Shown here: positions 10,943-20,331 of the stretch, piece by piece
How positions within the stretch are numbered: position 1 is the stretch's first letter
Layout of the letters: every line of letters starts with the position of its first letter
From: an uncultured Pseudomonadales bacterium
GTDB taxonomy: Bacteria; Pseudomonadota; Gammaproteobacteria; Pseudomonadales; Porticoccaceae
Direction of reading: 5' to 3'
Length of the DNA: 64,000 bases
Assembly: GCA_943788895.1 (NCBI GenBank)
Contig: CALSRZ010000005.1
Location: forward strand, 372,001 to 436,000
The notes under the pieces: generated by a model
The model's database searches: none
What the model was told of the DNA's origin: nothing
The model's input: only the letters and a program-made list of their open reading frames with translations
Made by a program: the position numbers and the translations under genes

Positions 10943-12064
10943 ATGGATGTTCTCTTCATTTCAAAGCACGGTTCCATATACAGATACTTCCAGTATTTGA
11001 AAAGGAACCTCAGTCTGCGTTCGACAGTCTGTGATTTCACGCCTAAATTCTATTTTAAGCTTCAAGCTCCCCCTCTCTCAGTCGATGAAATTAGAGCGGG
11101 TACTGAATTCCATTTGCAGCGCAAAAAAGCCAAATATAATTTTCCTGAGTGGCTGTGGCGGGGTTTGGCATTCTATTATGAGGCTAAATTTAAGTTTTAT
11201 TACCGTCAGTTTTCAGGGCTAATTGATAACTACAAGCCTCGGTGTATCACCCTGTGGAATGGCCATAGACTCCCCGAACAGGCGATAAAGGTTTTAGCGA
11301 TAAAGTTAAATATCCCCGTGGTTCATTTTGAAAATGGCCTCTTACCTGACACCACCACATTTGATATCTGTGGCGTCAATAACGCCAATAGCCTGCCAAG
11401 GGACGCGCAGTTTTATAGGGAGTACAAAAATAAAAGTACCCTTATTGGTCGCGATTTAGTTACCAGGAAATTTCACCGGTCAAAAAAGTCTCATGCAAAA
11501 AATAAAGACTTCTACGCAGCTCTGCCCGAAAAATATATCTTTGTTCCTTTTCAGGTGAAATTCGATAGTCAGGTATTATTGAACTCAAAATATATAAAAA
11601 GTATGACAGACCTGTATCAGTGGATTGAGTTTGCTGAGCAAAGCAGCGACCAACCCTTAAAGTTTGTTATAAAAGAGCATCCTTCTGATCCGCATAAATA
11701 CACCGAACTTTACAATAAAAATCCAAATATCATTTTTAGTAACAGAGATACAAAAGAGCTTATAGAAAAAGCTGATGCCGTTATCACGGTAAATTCCAGT
11801 GTCGGTCTTGAAGCCATACTTTTACACAAGCGGGTGATTGTTCTTGGTGAGGCCTGTTACGGCATTGAGGGGTTATGTCGTCCGGTGAAAGCCGCCTCTG
11901 AGCTATCTGAGACGGTTAACCAGTTACCTTTGTGGGAGTTGGATGTGGATCTGATAGAAAATTTTCTCGCTTATCTTCAATGTGAATACTGTGTTCCGAC
12001 ATCCTGGCGAAACCCGGATAAAAAACATATTGATAGCTTGCAAAAAAGATTTGAAAGTTTATAA
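10943..12064 (+). CDS. Capsular polysaccharide export/KpsS-like protein
   Basis: A 373-aa protein resembling the capsule_synth (KpsS/LipB-type) family, whose members help build or export capsule chains at the cytosolic face of the inner membrane. Family-like features are EKYIFVPFQVKFDSQVLL (about residue 195), FVIKEHPSDPHKY (about 240) and ITVNSSVGLEAILLHKRVIVLG (about 285), which form the C-terminal nucleotide-binding half of a GT-B-like fold. Codons are distinctly AT-richer than those of glnE or waaA, and the gene sits between a glycosyltransferase and a sulfotransferase. The partner genes of a full capsule system (kpsC, kpsE, kpsM, kpsT) are absent, so it may act on LPS instead. Confidence 0.72.
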   Translation: MDVLFISKHGSIYRYFQYLKRNLSLRSTVCDFTPKFYFKLQAPPLSVDEIRAGTEFHLQRKKAKYNFPEWLWRGLAFYYEAKFKFYYRQFSGLIDNYKPRCITLWNGHRLPEQAIKVLAIKLNIPVVHFENGLLPDTTTFDICGVNNANSLPRDAQFYREYKNKSTLIGRDLVTRKFHRSKKSHAKNKDFYAALPEKYIFVPFQVKFDSQVLLNSKYIKSMTDLYQWIEFAEQSSDQPLKFVIKEHPSDPHKYTELYNKNPNIIFSNRDTKELIEKADAVITVNSSVGLEAILLHKRVIVLGEACYGIEGLCRPVKAASELSETVNQLPLWELDVDLIENFLAYLQCEYCVPTSWRNPDKKHIDSLQKRFESL

Positions 12065-12175
12065 ATCTATATCTTTCTCAGCCAATACTGCTTCCATCAG
12101 TCTTGTTCATACGGATAAAAATTACCTTGTTCCTAGCCGATAAAGTTTCTTAACGAAACTATAATATAAGCTTAT

Positions 12176-12889
12176 ATGCCTTTCTTGAAGATTAATCATG
12201 AGAGGATTTTTCTCATATTTTCTGTTATGTTGCAGAGCATGTTAGTTTCCAGCCAACAGAAATTCCTATTCGTCCATATCCCCAAATCAGCCGGGACAAG
12301 TGTGACTGCCGCCCTAAAAAACTTTAGCGATAAACCCGAAGAAGTCTGGATCAATCGACTGCTGGCGAGAATAGGTATTAACGTCAATTGGTTTGGCCCA
12401 TTTCATTGGGTACGCGGGCGAAAACACTCCACTGCCCGACAGATACAGATGATGTATTCGAATTCGGTATTTGATGATTATTACAAGTTCGCCTTTGTGC
12501 GAAATCCATGGGCGCTCCTGGTTTCCTACTACCACTACATTAAATCAAATCAGCATCACCATCGTAGTCAGAAGGTCAATAACATAGACAGCTTTGAGTC
12601 CTATATTCACTACGAGATCAAGCGCAATAAAATCAATCAGAGCCGCTTTGTTACCGATGCCTATGGCAATGAGCTGGTCGACTTTGTAGGCCGTTTCGAA
12701 TCTCTGGAGAATGATCTCAGCGAGATTTTTGAGCGAATCGGAGTTGAAGCTAAAATTCCGCATATCAATAGCTCGGCACATACTGACTACCGAGACTATT
12801 ACACGCCAGAGACAGCCAAGTTAGTTGCCTTCCATTGGGCAGAGGATATTCTGCGTTTTGGATATACTTTTGACGACGGTGGCAAATAG
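12176..12889 (+). CDS. Sulfotransferase family 2-type protein
   Basis: Predicted to move a sulfo group from PAPS to a carbohydrate. The PAPS 5'-phosphosulfate loop is FVHIPKSAGTSV, and the 3'-phosphate motif is FAFVRNPWALLVSYY about 75 residues later, the spacing usual for Sulfotransfer_2 proteins. A further C-terminal block, FVGRFESLENDLSEIFERIG, is also typical. The annotated ATG at 12176 has no good ribosome site; the in-frame ATG at 12239 (MLVSSQQKFLFVHIPKSAG) may be the true start and gives 216 aa. It follows the KpsS-like gene by 111 nt and precedes waaA by 36 nt. The substrate is unknown; a sulfated surface glycan is an inference. Confidence 0.78.
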   Translation: MPFLKINHERIFLIFSVMLQSMLVSSQQKFLFVHIPKSAGTSVTAALKNFSDKPEEVWINRLLARIGINVNWFGPFHWVRGRKHSTARQIQMMYSNSVFDDYYKFAFVRNPWALLVSYYHYIKSNQHHHRSQKVNNIDSFESYIHYEIKRNKINQSRFVTDAYGNELVDFVGRFESLENDLSEIFERIGVEAKIPHINSSAHTDYRDYYTPETAKLVAFHWAEDILRFGYTFDDGGK

Positions 12890-12925
12890 CTGGCTATAAT
12901 GAGCTGTTAATAACAGAGCTTATTT

Positions 12926-14200
12926 ATGAACTGCTTGTTTAGACTTATCTATTCGGTAATTTTTTACTTACTGACCCCTTTGATCCTCGCGCGACTACTG
13001 TATCGGGCGGTTAAGGCCCCTGCCTATAGGTTGCGATGGGCCGAGAGATTCGGCTTCGTTCCTCTATCTGGAGGCAAGCCTGTTATCTGGCTGCACGCTG
13101 TCTCTGTTGGCGAAACCCTCGCCGCCGTGCCGCTGGTAAAAGCCCTGCAAGAAAAATATCCGAATCATCGTTTAACCCTAACCTGTATGACCCCCACCGG
13201 ATCTGAACGTATAAAAGCCGCCTTTGGCGACTCTGTCGATCACTGCTATGCACCCTATGATATGCCAGATTCCGTGGCGCGTTTGCTAAACCGGGTAAAG
13301 CCGAAAATATTAATTATTATGGAGACCGAGCTGTGGCCAAATACCATTGCCGCCTGCCATAAGCGCAACATTCCCGTGCTGCTGGCCAATGGCCGTCTCT
13401 CGGAAAAATCCGCCGCTGCCTACAGACGTATAGCGCCGCTGGTTCGACCTATGCTGGCAGGGTTAACCACCGTGGCAGCGCAACATAAGGATGACGGTGC
13501 ACGTTTTACTGATCTCGGGCTAGCTGAGACTGCGCTATCTATTACCGGCAATATCAAGTTTGATCTGAGTCTCGATAATATCACTAGAGGTAAGGCGCGG
13601 GCGCTGTTGACTGAATGGCGTGGTGTCAGTGAACGACCCATCCTCTTGGCGGCCAGCACCCATCGCGGTGAAGATGAGATTATTCTGCAAGCCTTCAAGA
13701 AAATAAAAGACAGGATAAATAATCCGTTACTGGTTTTAGTGCCGCGTCATCCAGAACGCTTTAATCAGGTTGCAGAGCTCTGTGGCGCTACAGGGTTTTC
13801 CGTCGCCAAACGCAGCAGCGGGGATTCTCCTGGCAACGCAGATATATTGCTTGGCGATACCATGGGCGAACTGATGTGCTTCTTTGGTGCCTGCGATATA
13901 GCCTTTGTTGGCGGCAGCCTGGTTCCCACCGGTGGGCACAATATGATTGAGCCAGCGGCATGGGGGGTACCAGTGCTTAGCGGACCCCATCTATTTAATT
14001 TCAGCGAAGCATCGCAGCTGCTGTTAAACGGCGGCGCTATGCAAATCTGCCAGAGTGCAGATCAGATGGCGGAGCAGGTTGTTGAGCTCATACAGAATCA
14101 AGCGCAGCGAGACGAGATGGGTGGTGCAGCGCAGCGCATAGCTGAGGCTAATCGCGGTGCGCTGGATAGACTGCTAAGCCTTATTGATAAAACTATTTAG
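12926..14200 (+). CDS. waaA: 3-deoxy-D-manno-octulosonic acid (Kdo) transferase
   Basis: Adds Kdo from CMP-Kdo to lipid IVA, the first step in LPS inner-core assembly, on the cytosolic face of the inner membrane. The 424-aa length equals that of E. coli WaaA (425). It has an N-terminal membrane anchor (LIYSVIFYLLTPLILARLLY), the catalytic-Glu motif LHAVSVGETLAAVPLV and GT30 blocks such as IMETELWPN, ILLAASTHRGEDE, PRHPERF and FVGGSLVPTGGHNMIEPAA. The gene is intact and shows the normal base composition of the window, in contrast to the AT-rich cassette before it. It converges on tolC, 17 nt apart. Confidence 0.95.
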   Translation: MNCLFRLIYSVIFYLLTPLILARLLYRAVKAPAYRLRWAERFGFVPLSGGKPVIWLHAVSVGETLAAVPLVKALQEKYPNHRLTLTCMTPTGSERIKAAFGDSVDHCYAPYDMPDSVARLLNRVKPKILIIMETELWPNTIAACHKRNIPVLLANGRLSEKSAAAYRRIAPLVRPMLAGLTTVAAQHKDDGARFTDLGLAETALSITGNIKFDLSLDNITRGKARALLTEWRGVSERPILLAASTHRGEDEIILQAFKKIKDRINNPLLVLVPRHPERFNQVAELCGATGFSVAKRSSGDSPGNADILLGDTMGELMCFFGACDIAFVGGSLVPTGGHNMIEPAAWGVPVLSGPHLFNFSEASQLLLNGGAMQICQSADQMAEQVVELIQNQAQRDEMGGAAQRIAEANRGALDRLLSLIDKTI

Positions 14201-14217
14201 CCTTTAGTCTGTGTAGG

Positions 14218-15582
14218 TTATTTAGCGATAGTCAGCTGTGGATCCAGCCAGGCGTTGAGCTGGTAGATATCGTCCGGTGACAGCTGGCCGGCAACCTCTT
14301 TAAGAAGCATCATCGACAGAATATAGTCATAGCGGGCATTGGAATAATTGCGTCGCGCCTGATAGAGGGTGCGCTGAGCAACCAATACATCGACAATATT
14401 TCTTGTGCCCACCTCATAACCAGCCTGAGTTGCCTGCAGAGCACTGTCAGCCGAAGTGATTGATTGTTTACGCGCTTTTACACGAGCCGTATTGGTCAGC
14501 ACCAACTGGTGCAGGGAGCGAGCCGCCTGAACCGTATTGCGCTTGCTGGCAATATAGCCCTCGTCAGAGGCAATTGAACGCTGTTTGGCCTGACGGCGCT
14601 GAGCATCTACTGAACCACCCATCCAGATTGGCATGGTCACCGAGACTACAAAAGAATGGCCATCCTGCTGCGACTCGAAGGGTGAAGTGTATCTGGTGCC
14701 ATCAGAGTCAGAATCGAAATAAGAGGCTCGTCCTGAAATCTTTGGCAGGCGCGCCGATGCGGCTGCCTTGGCATTATTGTAGGCAGCATCCTTGCCCAAT
14801 TCTGCGACTTTAAGCTGGAAATTATTGCCGATAGCAAAATCAACCCACTCCTGATTGCTCAGTGGTTCGGGATTGGTTGCAGCAAAGTTTTCCCTGAGGC
14901 CAGCGAGTACTTTATGATCTTGACCGGTTAGGACTTGCAGTCCCTCAAAAGCAATATTCAGCGCACCGCGCGCCTCAAGGCTATTTACCGCAGCATCATC
15001 AAATACCGCCTGGGCTTCATGAACATCGGTTACCGGTAGCAGGCCCACTTCAAAACGCTCGCGAGTCTGCTCGAGCTGGCGCTGGATAGCGCGCTCCTCG
15101 GCATCGCGTGTCTGTAAATTGTCATAGGCGCGAAGCACGTTAAAGTAGGCTTCGCTAACGCGAATAATCAGCGACTGCTGATCGGCGGCAAACTGTGCCC
15201 GGGCGCTTTCGCTCAGTGCTTTGCCACTTTGAAAGCTGTACCAGGAAGGCATATCAAAGATAGCTTGGCTTAAAGAGACGTTGTACGAAGTTACATCGCT
15301 ATCAATGAGTCCACCCATACCAAATATTGGAGAACTATCATTGAGCTCTGATTGGGTATAGTCGCCGGATACTGATAGCTGAGGAAGCAGGACACCGCGT
15401 GCTATATTCCTATTTTCCCGGTCGGCGTTAAAATTGGCGCGGGCCGCTCGCAATACTGGATCGTTTTGCACAGCACTTTCGTATATATCAGTCAGGGTAT
15501 CCGCCAGACTGATCTGCGGCACCATCAGTGACAGTACAAAAGCGATAACAGAAATAAATAATCTTTTTGAAACAGTTTGCAT
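14218..15582 (-). CDS. tolC: TolC-family outer membrane efflux protein
   Basis: Outer-membrane channel of tripartite efflux pumps and type I secretion. The 454-aa product begins with a Sec signal peptide (KRLFISVIAFVLSLMVPQIS, cleavage near LADTLTD). The typical internally duplicated TolC helical hairpin follows, with LTDIYESAVQNDPVLRAARA at the mature N-terminus. The two helical repeats show the usual ERFEVGLLPVTDVHEAQAVF and GYEVGTRNIVDVLVAQRTL pattern. It is divergent from nudF across 150 nt, the arrangement seen in E. coli and many relatives (tolC opposite nudF-yqiB-cpdA-yqiA-parE). No adaptor or pump gene is adjacent, as is usual for general-purpose TolC. Confidence 0.93.
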   Translation of the reverse strand: MQTVSKRLFISVIAFVLSLMVPQISLADTLTDIYESAVQNDPVLRAARANFNADRENRNIARGVLLPQLSVSGDYTQSELNDSSPIFGMGGLIDSDVTSYNVSLSQAIFDMPSWYSFQSGKALSESARAQFAADQQSLIIRVSEAYFNVLRAYDNLQTRDAEERAIQRQLEQTRERFEVGLLPVTDVHEAQAVFDDAAVNSLEARGALNIAFEGLQVLTGQDHKVLAGLRENFAATNPEPLSNQEWVDFAIGNNFQLKVAELGKDAAYNNAKAAASARLPKISGRASYFDSDSDGTRYTSPFESQQDGHSFVVSVTMPIWMGGSVDAQRRQAKQRSIASDEGYIASKRNTVQAARSLHQLVLTNTARVKARKQSITSADSALQATQAGYEVGTRNIVDVLVAQRTLYQARRNYSNARYDYILSMMLLKEVAGQLSPDDIYQLNAWLDPQLTIAK

Positions 15583-15732
15583 ATGGCCTCCATTTGCCTG
15601 AACTTTAGTTTAGCAGATTTATTTCCAGGCACTTGGTCAGTGTTTTAACTAGTGATTAGACGTTTTAAACCGCCAACTGGTTGACCAGATGGTAAAATTA
15701 TCAAAATATATTTTTTATTGAGACTAGCCCGC

Positions 15733-16347
15733 ATGCTTAAAAAGCACCAATTTGGTCATTCAGACTACCGCATAAAGTCGACCGAGACAGTTTTTAAAGG
15801 GTTCTTTAAAATGACCCGAACGGTGGTAGAGCACCGGCTATTTGGCGGTGGCTGGAGTCGGCCATTGACCAGAGAGTTGTTTAGACGTGGCGATGCGGTG
15901 GGCGTACTTTTATACGATCCGGTAAATCACCTGATTGGGCTGGTCGAGCAGTTTCGTCTCGGCGCCATCGATGAAAAGCAGGGCCCCTGGCAGTATGAAG
16001 TGGTCGCCGGCATGATGAGTCGTGAAGAGGATCCCCGGCAGGTAGCCGTTCGCGAGTTACAGGAGGAAGCCGGGGTAGAGGTGGAAAAGCTAATACCAAT
16101 CTGCGACTATCTGGTTAGCGTCGGCGGCACAGACGAAAAAATGCATATGTATTGTGGTCTTCTCGACCTGACCGGCAAGGGCGGAATTTTCGGCCTCGAC
16201 GGCGAGGGAGAGGATATTCAATTCCATGTTTGGCCCTACGATGAAGTCATGCAGGCATTTTCAGAAGGGCTGCTAAATAGCGCCGCAATGACCGTATCTC
16301 TGCTATGGCTTAACTTAAAGCACAGTGAATTGAGACTTGAGTCTTGA
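15733..16347 (+). CDS. nudF: ADP-ribose diphosphatase (Nudix hydrolase)
   Basis: Cleaves ADP-ribose to AMP and ribose 5-phosphate. The 204-aa product has a complete Nudix box starting at GMMSREEDPRQVAVRE and ending LQEEAGV (about residues 94-116), with the REx2EE core that binds Mg2+. ATG 15733 (MLKKHQFGHSDYRI) is preferred over 15718. The N-terminal dimerisation beta-sheet and the VGGTDEKMHMYCG loop fit NudF (209 aa in E. coli). It heads the plus-strand run nudF-yqiB-cpdA-yqiA-parE-parC, conserved across gammaproteobacteria. Confidence 0.93.
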   Translation: MLKKHQFGHSDYRIKSTETVFKGFFKMTRTVVEHRLFGGGWSRPLTRELFRRGDAVGVLLYDPVNHLIGLVEQFRLGAIDEKQGPWQYEVVAGMMSREEDPRQVAVRELQEEAGVEVEKLIPICDYLVSVGGTDEKMHMYCGLLDLTGKGGIFGLDGEGEDIQFHVWPYDEVMQAFSEGLLNSAAMTVSLLWLNLKHSELRLES

Positions 16348-16414
16348 TTGCACTACTCCGAGCGGGCTCCCAAAGCGAAACAGTTAACTACATCACGATG
16401 AGAGAATAGAGACT

Positions 16415-16858
16415 TTGTCAGTATCCGAAACCAGACGCCAGCGGCTTAACCTATCCCAATTACACGCAGAGTGCGGACTCAATTACGTGCGCCTGTTGCG
16501 GTTGATGCCAGACGACGTTCAGGTCGGCAGCAGTATTCGCGTAGATTTTGCCGATGGCCCGAGCAGCGGCATGCGGCTAACAGTAGCAGAGGTGACCAAA
16601 TACACCTATCTGTTAACCATTGTTGCCGATGGCTCAAGGCCCAGATGGCTGCCAGAGATCGAGATAAAAGTACGTATCTATCACGATGCAAGAATGGCTG
16701 AAGTGATTGAATGGTGCAATGACAGAACTATCCCCTGGCTGCTGTGTGAAAATTCTGGCATGCAGGCGCGAGATGAAAAGTGGCAGTGGAATAGTTTTTT
16801 AAGCGATCTTCTTGCTCACGGCCTAAAGCATGGCATGAGCAAATTGAACGTAAATTAA
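16415..16858 (+). CDS. DUF1249 (YqiB-like) protein
   Basis: A 147-aa protein of unknown biochemical role matching the YqiB/DUF1249 family in sequence style (LNYVRLLRLMPDD, IRVDFADGPSSGMRL, PRWLPEIEIKVRIYHDARMAEV) and in place, between nudF and cpdA. The start is TTG at 16415; the ATG at 16398 closes at once with TAG, and no other start fits. No signal peptide or membrane segment is seen, so it is probably cytosolic. A link to cAMP or lipid metabolism has only neighbourhood support. Confidence 0.85.
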   Translation: MSVSETRRQRLNLSQLHAECGLNYVRLLRLMPDDVQVGSSIRVDFADGPSSGMRLTVAEVTKYTYLLTIVADGSRPRWLPEIEIKVRIYHDARMAEVIEWCNDRTIPWLLCENSGMQARDEKWQWNSFLSDLLAHGLKHGMSKLNVN

Positions 16859-16907
16859 AAGTACATTAATAGAAGTAATGTTCGCAACTAAAGCATAGAG
16901 GGCTGCA

Positions 16908-17693
16908 GTGAGCACAGTTCATATTACACAGATTACCGACCTGCATCTGGGTTCGGATAAAAGCGAAACCCTCGGGGGTGTAACCACCTTCGATAGTTTT
17001 CAGTCTGTGTTGCAAGCCACAGAGGCTCATGGGCGCGCAGACAATCTGCTGTTGCTGACCGGGGATCTGGCTGGCGACTGTCAGCCCGAAGCCTACCAGC
17101 TGCTAAATCAAACCCTTTTCGATGCGGATAAACAGGCGCTCTGGCTGCCCGGCAATCACGATGATGTCGAGACCATGAAAGCCAATCTCAGTCACTATCC
17201 CCAGCGACGAATTTATGAAGTGGGAGGCTGGGGCATACTGCTGCTGGATAGCTCCAAGCCCAACAGTCCCGGCGGGCATATCTCTGATGGGGAGCTGGTT
17301 TTCGCCGAGCAGGGCCTAAAACAGTTAGCTGGCAAGCCGGTACTGGTCGCCATGCACCATTCTCCGGTACTGGTCAATTCTGCATGGATCGACAAGCAGC
17401 AGATTGATAACCATCAGCGGCTCTACCAAATTCTCGAAGCCCACGGCGGGGTAAAGGCGGTTGTTACCGGCCATGTGCACCAGCATAACGACAGTATCTG
17501 GGGCGATATTCCGGTTTACTCGACACCATCCAGCTGTGTTCAGTTTGAAAAATACAGCGCTGATTTTGCACTCTCTGCGCAACCCCCAGGTTACCGCTGG
17601 CTGGATCTACATGCCGATGGCAGCCTGCAAACCGGCGTTGAATTTCTCAAAGATTTTGCCCAGCGCTGTGACCAAAGCTGCGTTGGCTATTAG
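16908..17693 (+). CDS. cpdA: 3',5'-cyclic-AMP phosphodiesterase
   Basis: Hydrolyses cAMP to 5'-AMP; metallophosphoesterase family, class III cyclic nucleotide phosphodiesterase. The 261-aa protein carries the metal-ligand series ITDLHLG (Asp11, His13), LLTGDLAGD, LPGNHDD, AMHHSP and VTGHVHQHN in the correct order. It uses a GTG start (GTG AGC ACA GTT) inside GCTGCAGTGAGC. It lies 49 nt after yqiB and 119 nt before yqiA, in the conserved gene order. A cytosolic dinuclear metal enzyme is expected. Confidence 0.92.
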   Translation: MSTVHITQITDLHLGSDKSETLGGVTTFDSFQSVLQATEAHGRADNLLLLTGDLAGDCQPEAYQLLNQTLFDADKQALWLPGNHDDVETMKANLSHYPQRRIYEVGGWGILLLDSSKPNSPGGHISDGELVFAEQGLKQLAGKPVLVAMHHSPVLVNSAWIDKQQIDNHQRLYQILEAHGGVKAVVTGHVHQHNDSIWGDIPVYSTPSSCVQFEKYSADFALSAQPPGYRWLDLHADGSLQTGVEFLKDFAQRCDQSCVGY

Positions 17694-17812
17694 GCTCTTT
17701 TCAAGCCCTCTCTTTCCATCGTTAATCTCTTAGAATAATCCCCTAAAGCGCCAATGCTTTGGCTATACTGTTGCCAACTTGAAAGCCGCAAATAAAAATT
17801 AGACGTTTCTCT

Positions 17813-18387
17813 ATGCCAACGCTGCTGTATCTCCATGGGTTTAATAGCTCGCCTGAGTCTAAAAAGGCGCAGCAGACCCAGCGCTGGTTTGAGCAGAACG
17901 CACCCGAAATTGAATTTGTTCGCCCATCGCTGCCACCCTATGCAGATGCCGCTATAAGCCTGCTGGAAAAGCTGGTTGGCGAGCGACCGGCGGATTCAGT
18001 ATTTGTGATTGGCAGCTCTATGGGCGGTTTCTTCGCAACCTGTCTAGCCGAGCAATACAATTTGAAAGCGGTGCTGGTCAATCCTGCGGTAAGCCCGGAT
18101 AGAGGTTTGCAAAATGGCTTGGAGAGAACGCCAATTATCACACTGGGGAAATGTGGCTATTTGAGCCGCAGCATATTGATGAGTATCGTCGCCTTGATCC
18201 CCCAGAGATAAAAAATAAAAATAATTACCTCGTGCTCTTGCAAAGCGGTGATGAAGTACTTGATTATCGCGATGCGCAGCAACGTTACAGTGGATGCAAA
18301 ATAATTCTCGAATCCGGTGGCGATCATAGCTTTATCGACTATCATCAACACCTGAAAAATATTCACCAATTTTTGGTCTCGGCCTAA
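17813..18387 (+). CDS. yqiA: YqiA-type alpha/beta hydrolase (one frame break)
   Basis: Small esterase (193 aa in E. coli) acting on short acyl esters. The N-terminal part, [20 protein letters not shown], and the nucleophile elbow [12 protein letters not shown] (Ser near 66) are in the first frame up to about NPAVSPDR. Then the frame must change near 18104, equivalent to one missing base in AGAGGTTTG, to give [20 protein letters not shown] and the rest. [11 protein letters not shown] and GGDHSF supply the catalytic Asp and His. It begins 119 nt after cpdA and ends 20 nt before parE. The break is probably a sequence error. Confidence 0.85.
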
Positions 18388-18407
18388 ATAAACTAATTTG
18401 TGAGCGA

Positions 18408-20287
18408 ATGAGCAACTACAACGCAGAAGATATTGAAGTCCTCACTGGACTCGACCCCGTCCGCAAACGACCGGGCATGTATACCGACACCAGTCGTCCC
18501 AATCACCTGGCTCAGGAGGTTATCGATAACAGTGTCGATGAGGCACTTGCCGGTCACGCCAAGCGTGTTGAAGTCTACCCTGCACAAAGATGGCTCGCTG
18601 TCAGTTTGTGATGATGGTCGCGGTATGCCGGTGGATATCCACCCAGAGCAGGGTCTTCCCGGTGTTGAAGTGATTCTTTCAACCCTGCATGCCGGTGGTA
18701 AATTCTCCAACGACAACTACCAGTTTTCCGGCGGCTTGCACGGTGTGGGTGTATCCGTGGTGAACGCCCTGTCCACCAAGCTGGATGTGATTGTTAAGCG
18801 CGGCGGCAATGTCCACCAGATTGTTTTTGCCGGCGGCGAAAAGACCTCCGATCTGCAGGTAATCGACAGCTGTGGGCAGCGCAATACCGGTACTATTTTG
18901 CGCTTTCTGGCCAGACCCCAGTTATTTTGATTCGGTAAAATTCTCGGTCAGCAGACTGCGCCATGTGCTGCGCGCCAAAGCGGTACTCTGCGGCGGCCTA
19001 ACCGTTGGCTTTCTACAATGAAAATACCAATGAAAATGAAGAGTGGTATTACGAAGACGGTTTAAAAGATTATCTGGCCGGTGCACTGCACGGCTGGGAA
19101 GTACTGCCCGCAGAACCTTTTATCGGCACCTTTGCCGCTCAATGAAGCGGTTGATTGGGCCGTGCAGTGGATGCCCGAAGGCGGCGAGCTGGTTCAGGAG
19201 AGCTATGTAAACCTGATTCCAACCCCGCAGGGCGGCACCCATGCCAATGGACTGCGCAGCGGGCTTGCTTGACGCCATGCGCGAGTTCTGTGAATTTCGA
19301 AATCTGCTGCCGCGAGGGATTAAATTAACCCCGGACGATATCTGGGATCGCTGTAGCTTTGTGCTCTCCTGCAAAGCTGGCCGACCCGCAGTTTTCCGGC
19401 CAGACCAAAGATCGACTCTCATCGCGAGAAGTGGCCGCCTTTGTCTCCGGCGTCGTTAAAGATCTCTTTCAGCCTGTGGCTAAACCAGCACACCGAAGAG
19501 GCTGAGAAACTCGCCGAGCTGTGTATCTTTGCCGCCCAGCGCCGTATGCGCGCAAGCAAAAAAGTGGTGCGCAAAAAGATTACTCAGGGTCCGGCACTGC
19601 CGGGCAAGCTGGCCGACTGTTCCAGTGGCGAGCCGGAGCAATGTGAAATATTTCTGGTTGAGGGTGACTCTGCGGGTGGTTCTGCCAAGCAGGCGCGCAA
19701 CCGTGAAAATCAGGCGATTATGCCGCTGCGCGGTAAGATTCTTAATACCTGGGAAGTGGATTCACAGGAGATTCTCGGCTCTCAGGAAGTCCATGATATT
19801 TCGGTTGCTCTGGGTGTAGATCCGGCACTCGAAGAAGTCGATTCACTGCGCTACCACAAGATCTGTATCCTCGCCGATGCGGATTCCGATGGACTGCATA
19901 TTGCTACACTGCTCTGTGCGCTATTTGTCCGTCACTTCCGTCCACTGGTTGCACTGGGTCATGTCTATGTCGCCATGCCGCCACTGTTTAGAATTGATGT
20001 CGGCAAAGATGTTTACTATGCGCTGGACGATGCCGAGCGCCAGGGTATTCTCGACCGCATTCAGGCCGAGGGTAAGCGCGGCAAGGTCAATGTCCAGCGC
20101 TTTAAAGGGATTGGGTGAGATGAATCCGCTGCAGCTGCGCGAGACCACCATGGATCCGGATACCCGACGACTGGTTCAGCTAACCCTTGAACCCGGTGAT
20201 GACACCAATCAGCATTATGGATATGTTACTGGCCAAAAAGCGCGCTCTCAGATCGACGCGCCTGGCTGGAAAACAAAGGCAATTTAG
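18408..20287 (+). CDS. parE: DNA topoisomerase IV subunit B (about ten frame breaks)
   Basis: ATPase subunit of topoisomerase IV, which decatenates daughter chromosomes. Family blocks are all present but spread over three frames: [113 protein letters not shown]. Single extra bases are inferred in the homopolymers near 18579, 18905, 19011, 19132, 19265, 19374, 19468, 20108 and 20215, and one near 20248. Each correction restores homology with a ParE of about 630 aa. The C-terminal end is unclear: the 20287 stop lies in one frame, but the residues LENKGNLAD fit another frame in which the end may be near 20305. ParE is essential, so the breaks are almost certainly not genuine. Confidence 0.88.
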
Positions 20288-20331
20288 CCGATTGCCAATC
20301 TTTAAACCGTTTTTTAATACAGGAAAGAACG

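Noticed and set aside
18408-20287. Programmed +1 frameshifting in parE
   Set aside because: All inferred shifts can be corrected inside ordinary homopolymers, and no stimulatory signal, rare-codon or stop arrangement recurs. Sequencing error is much simpler.
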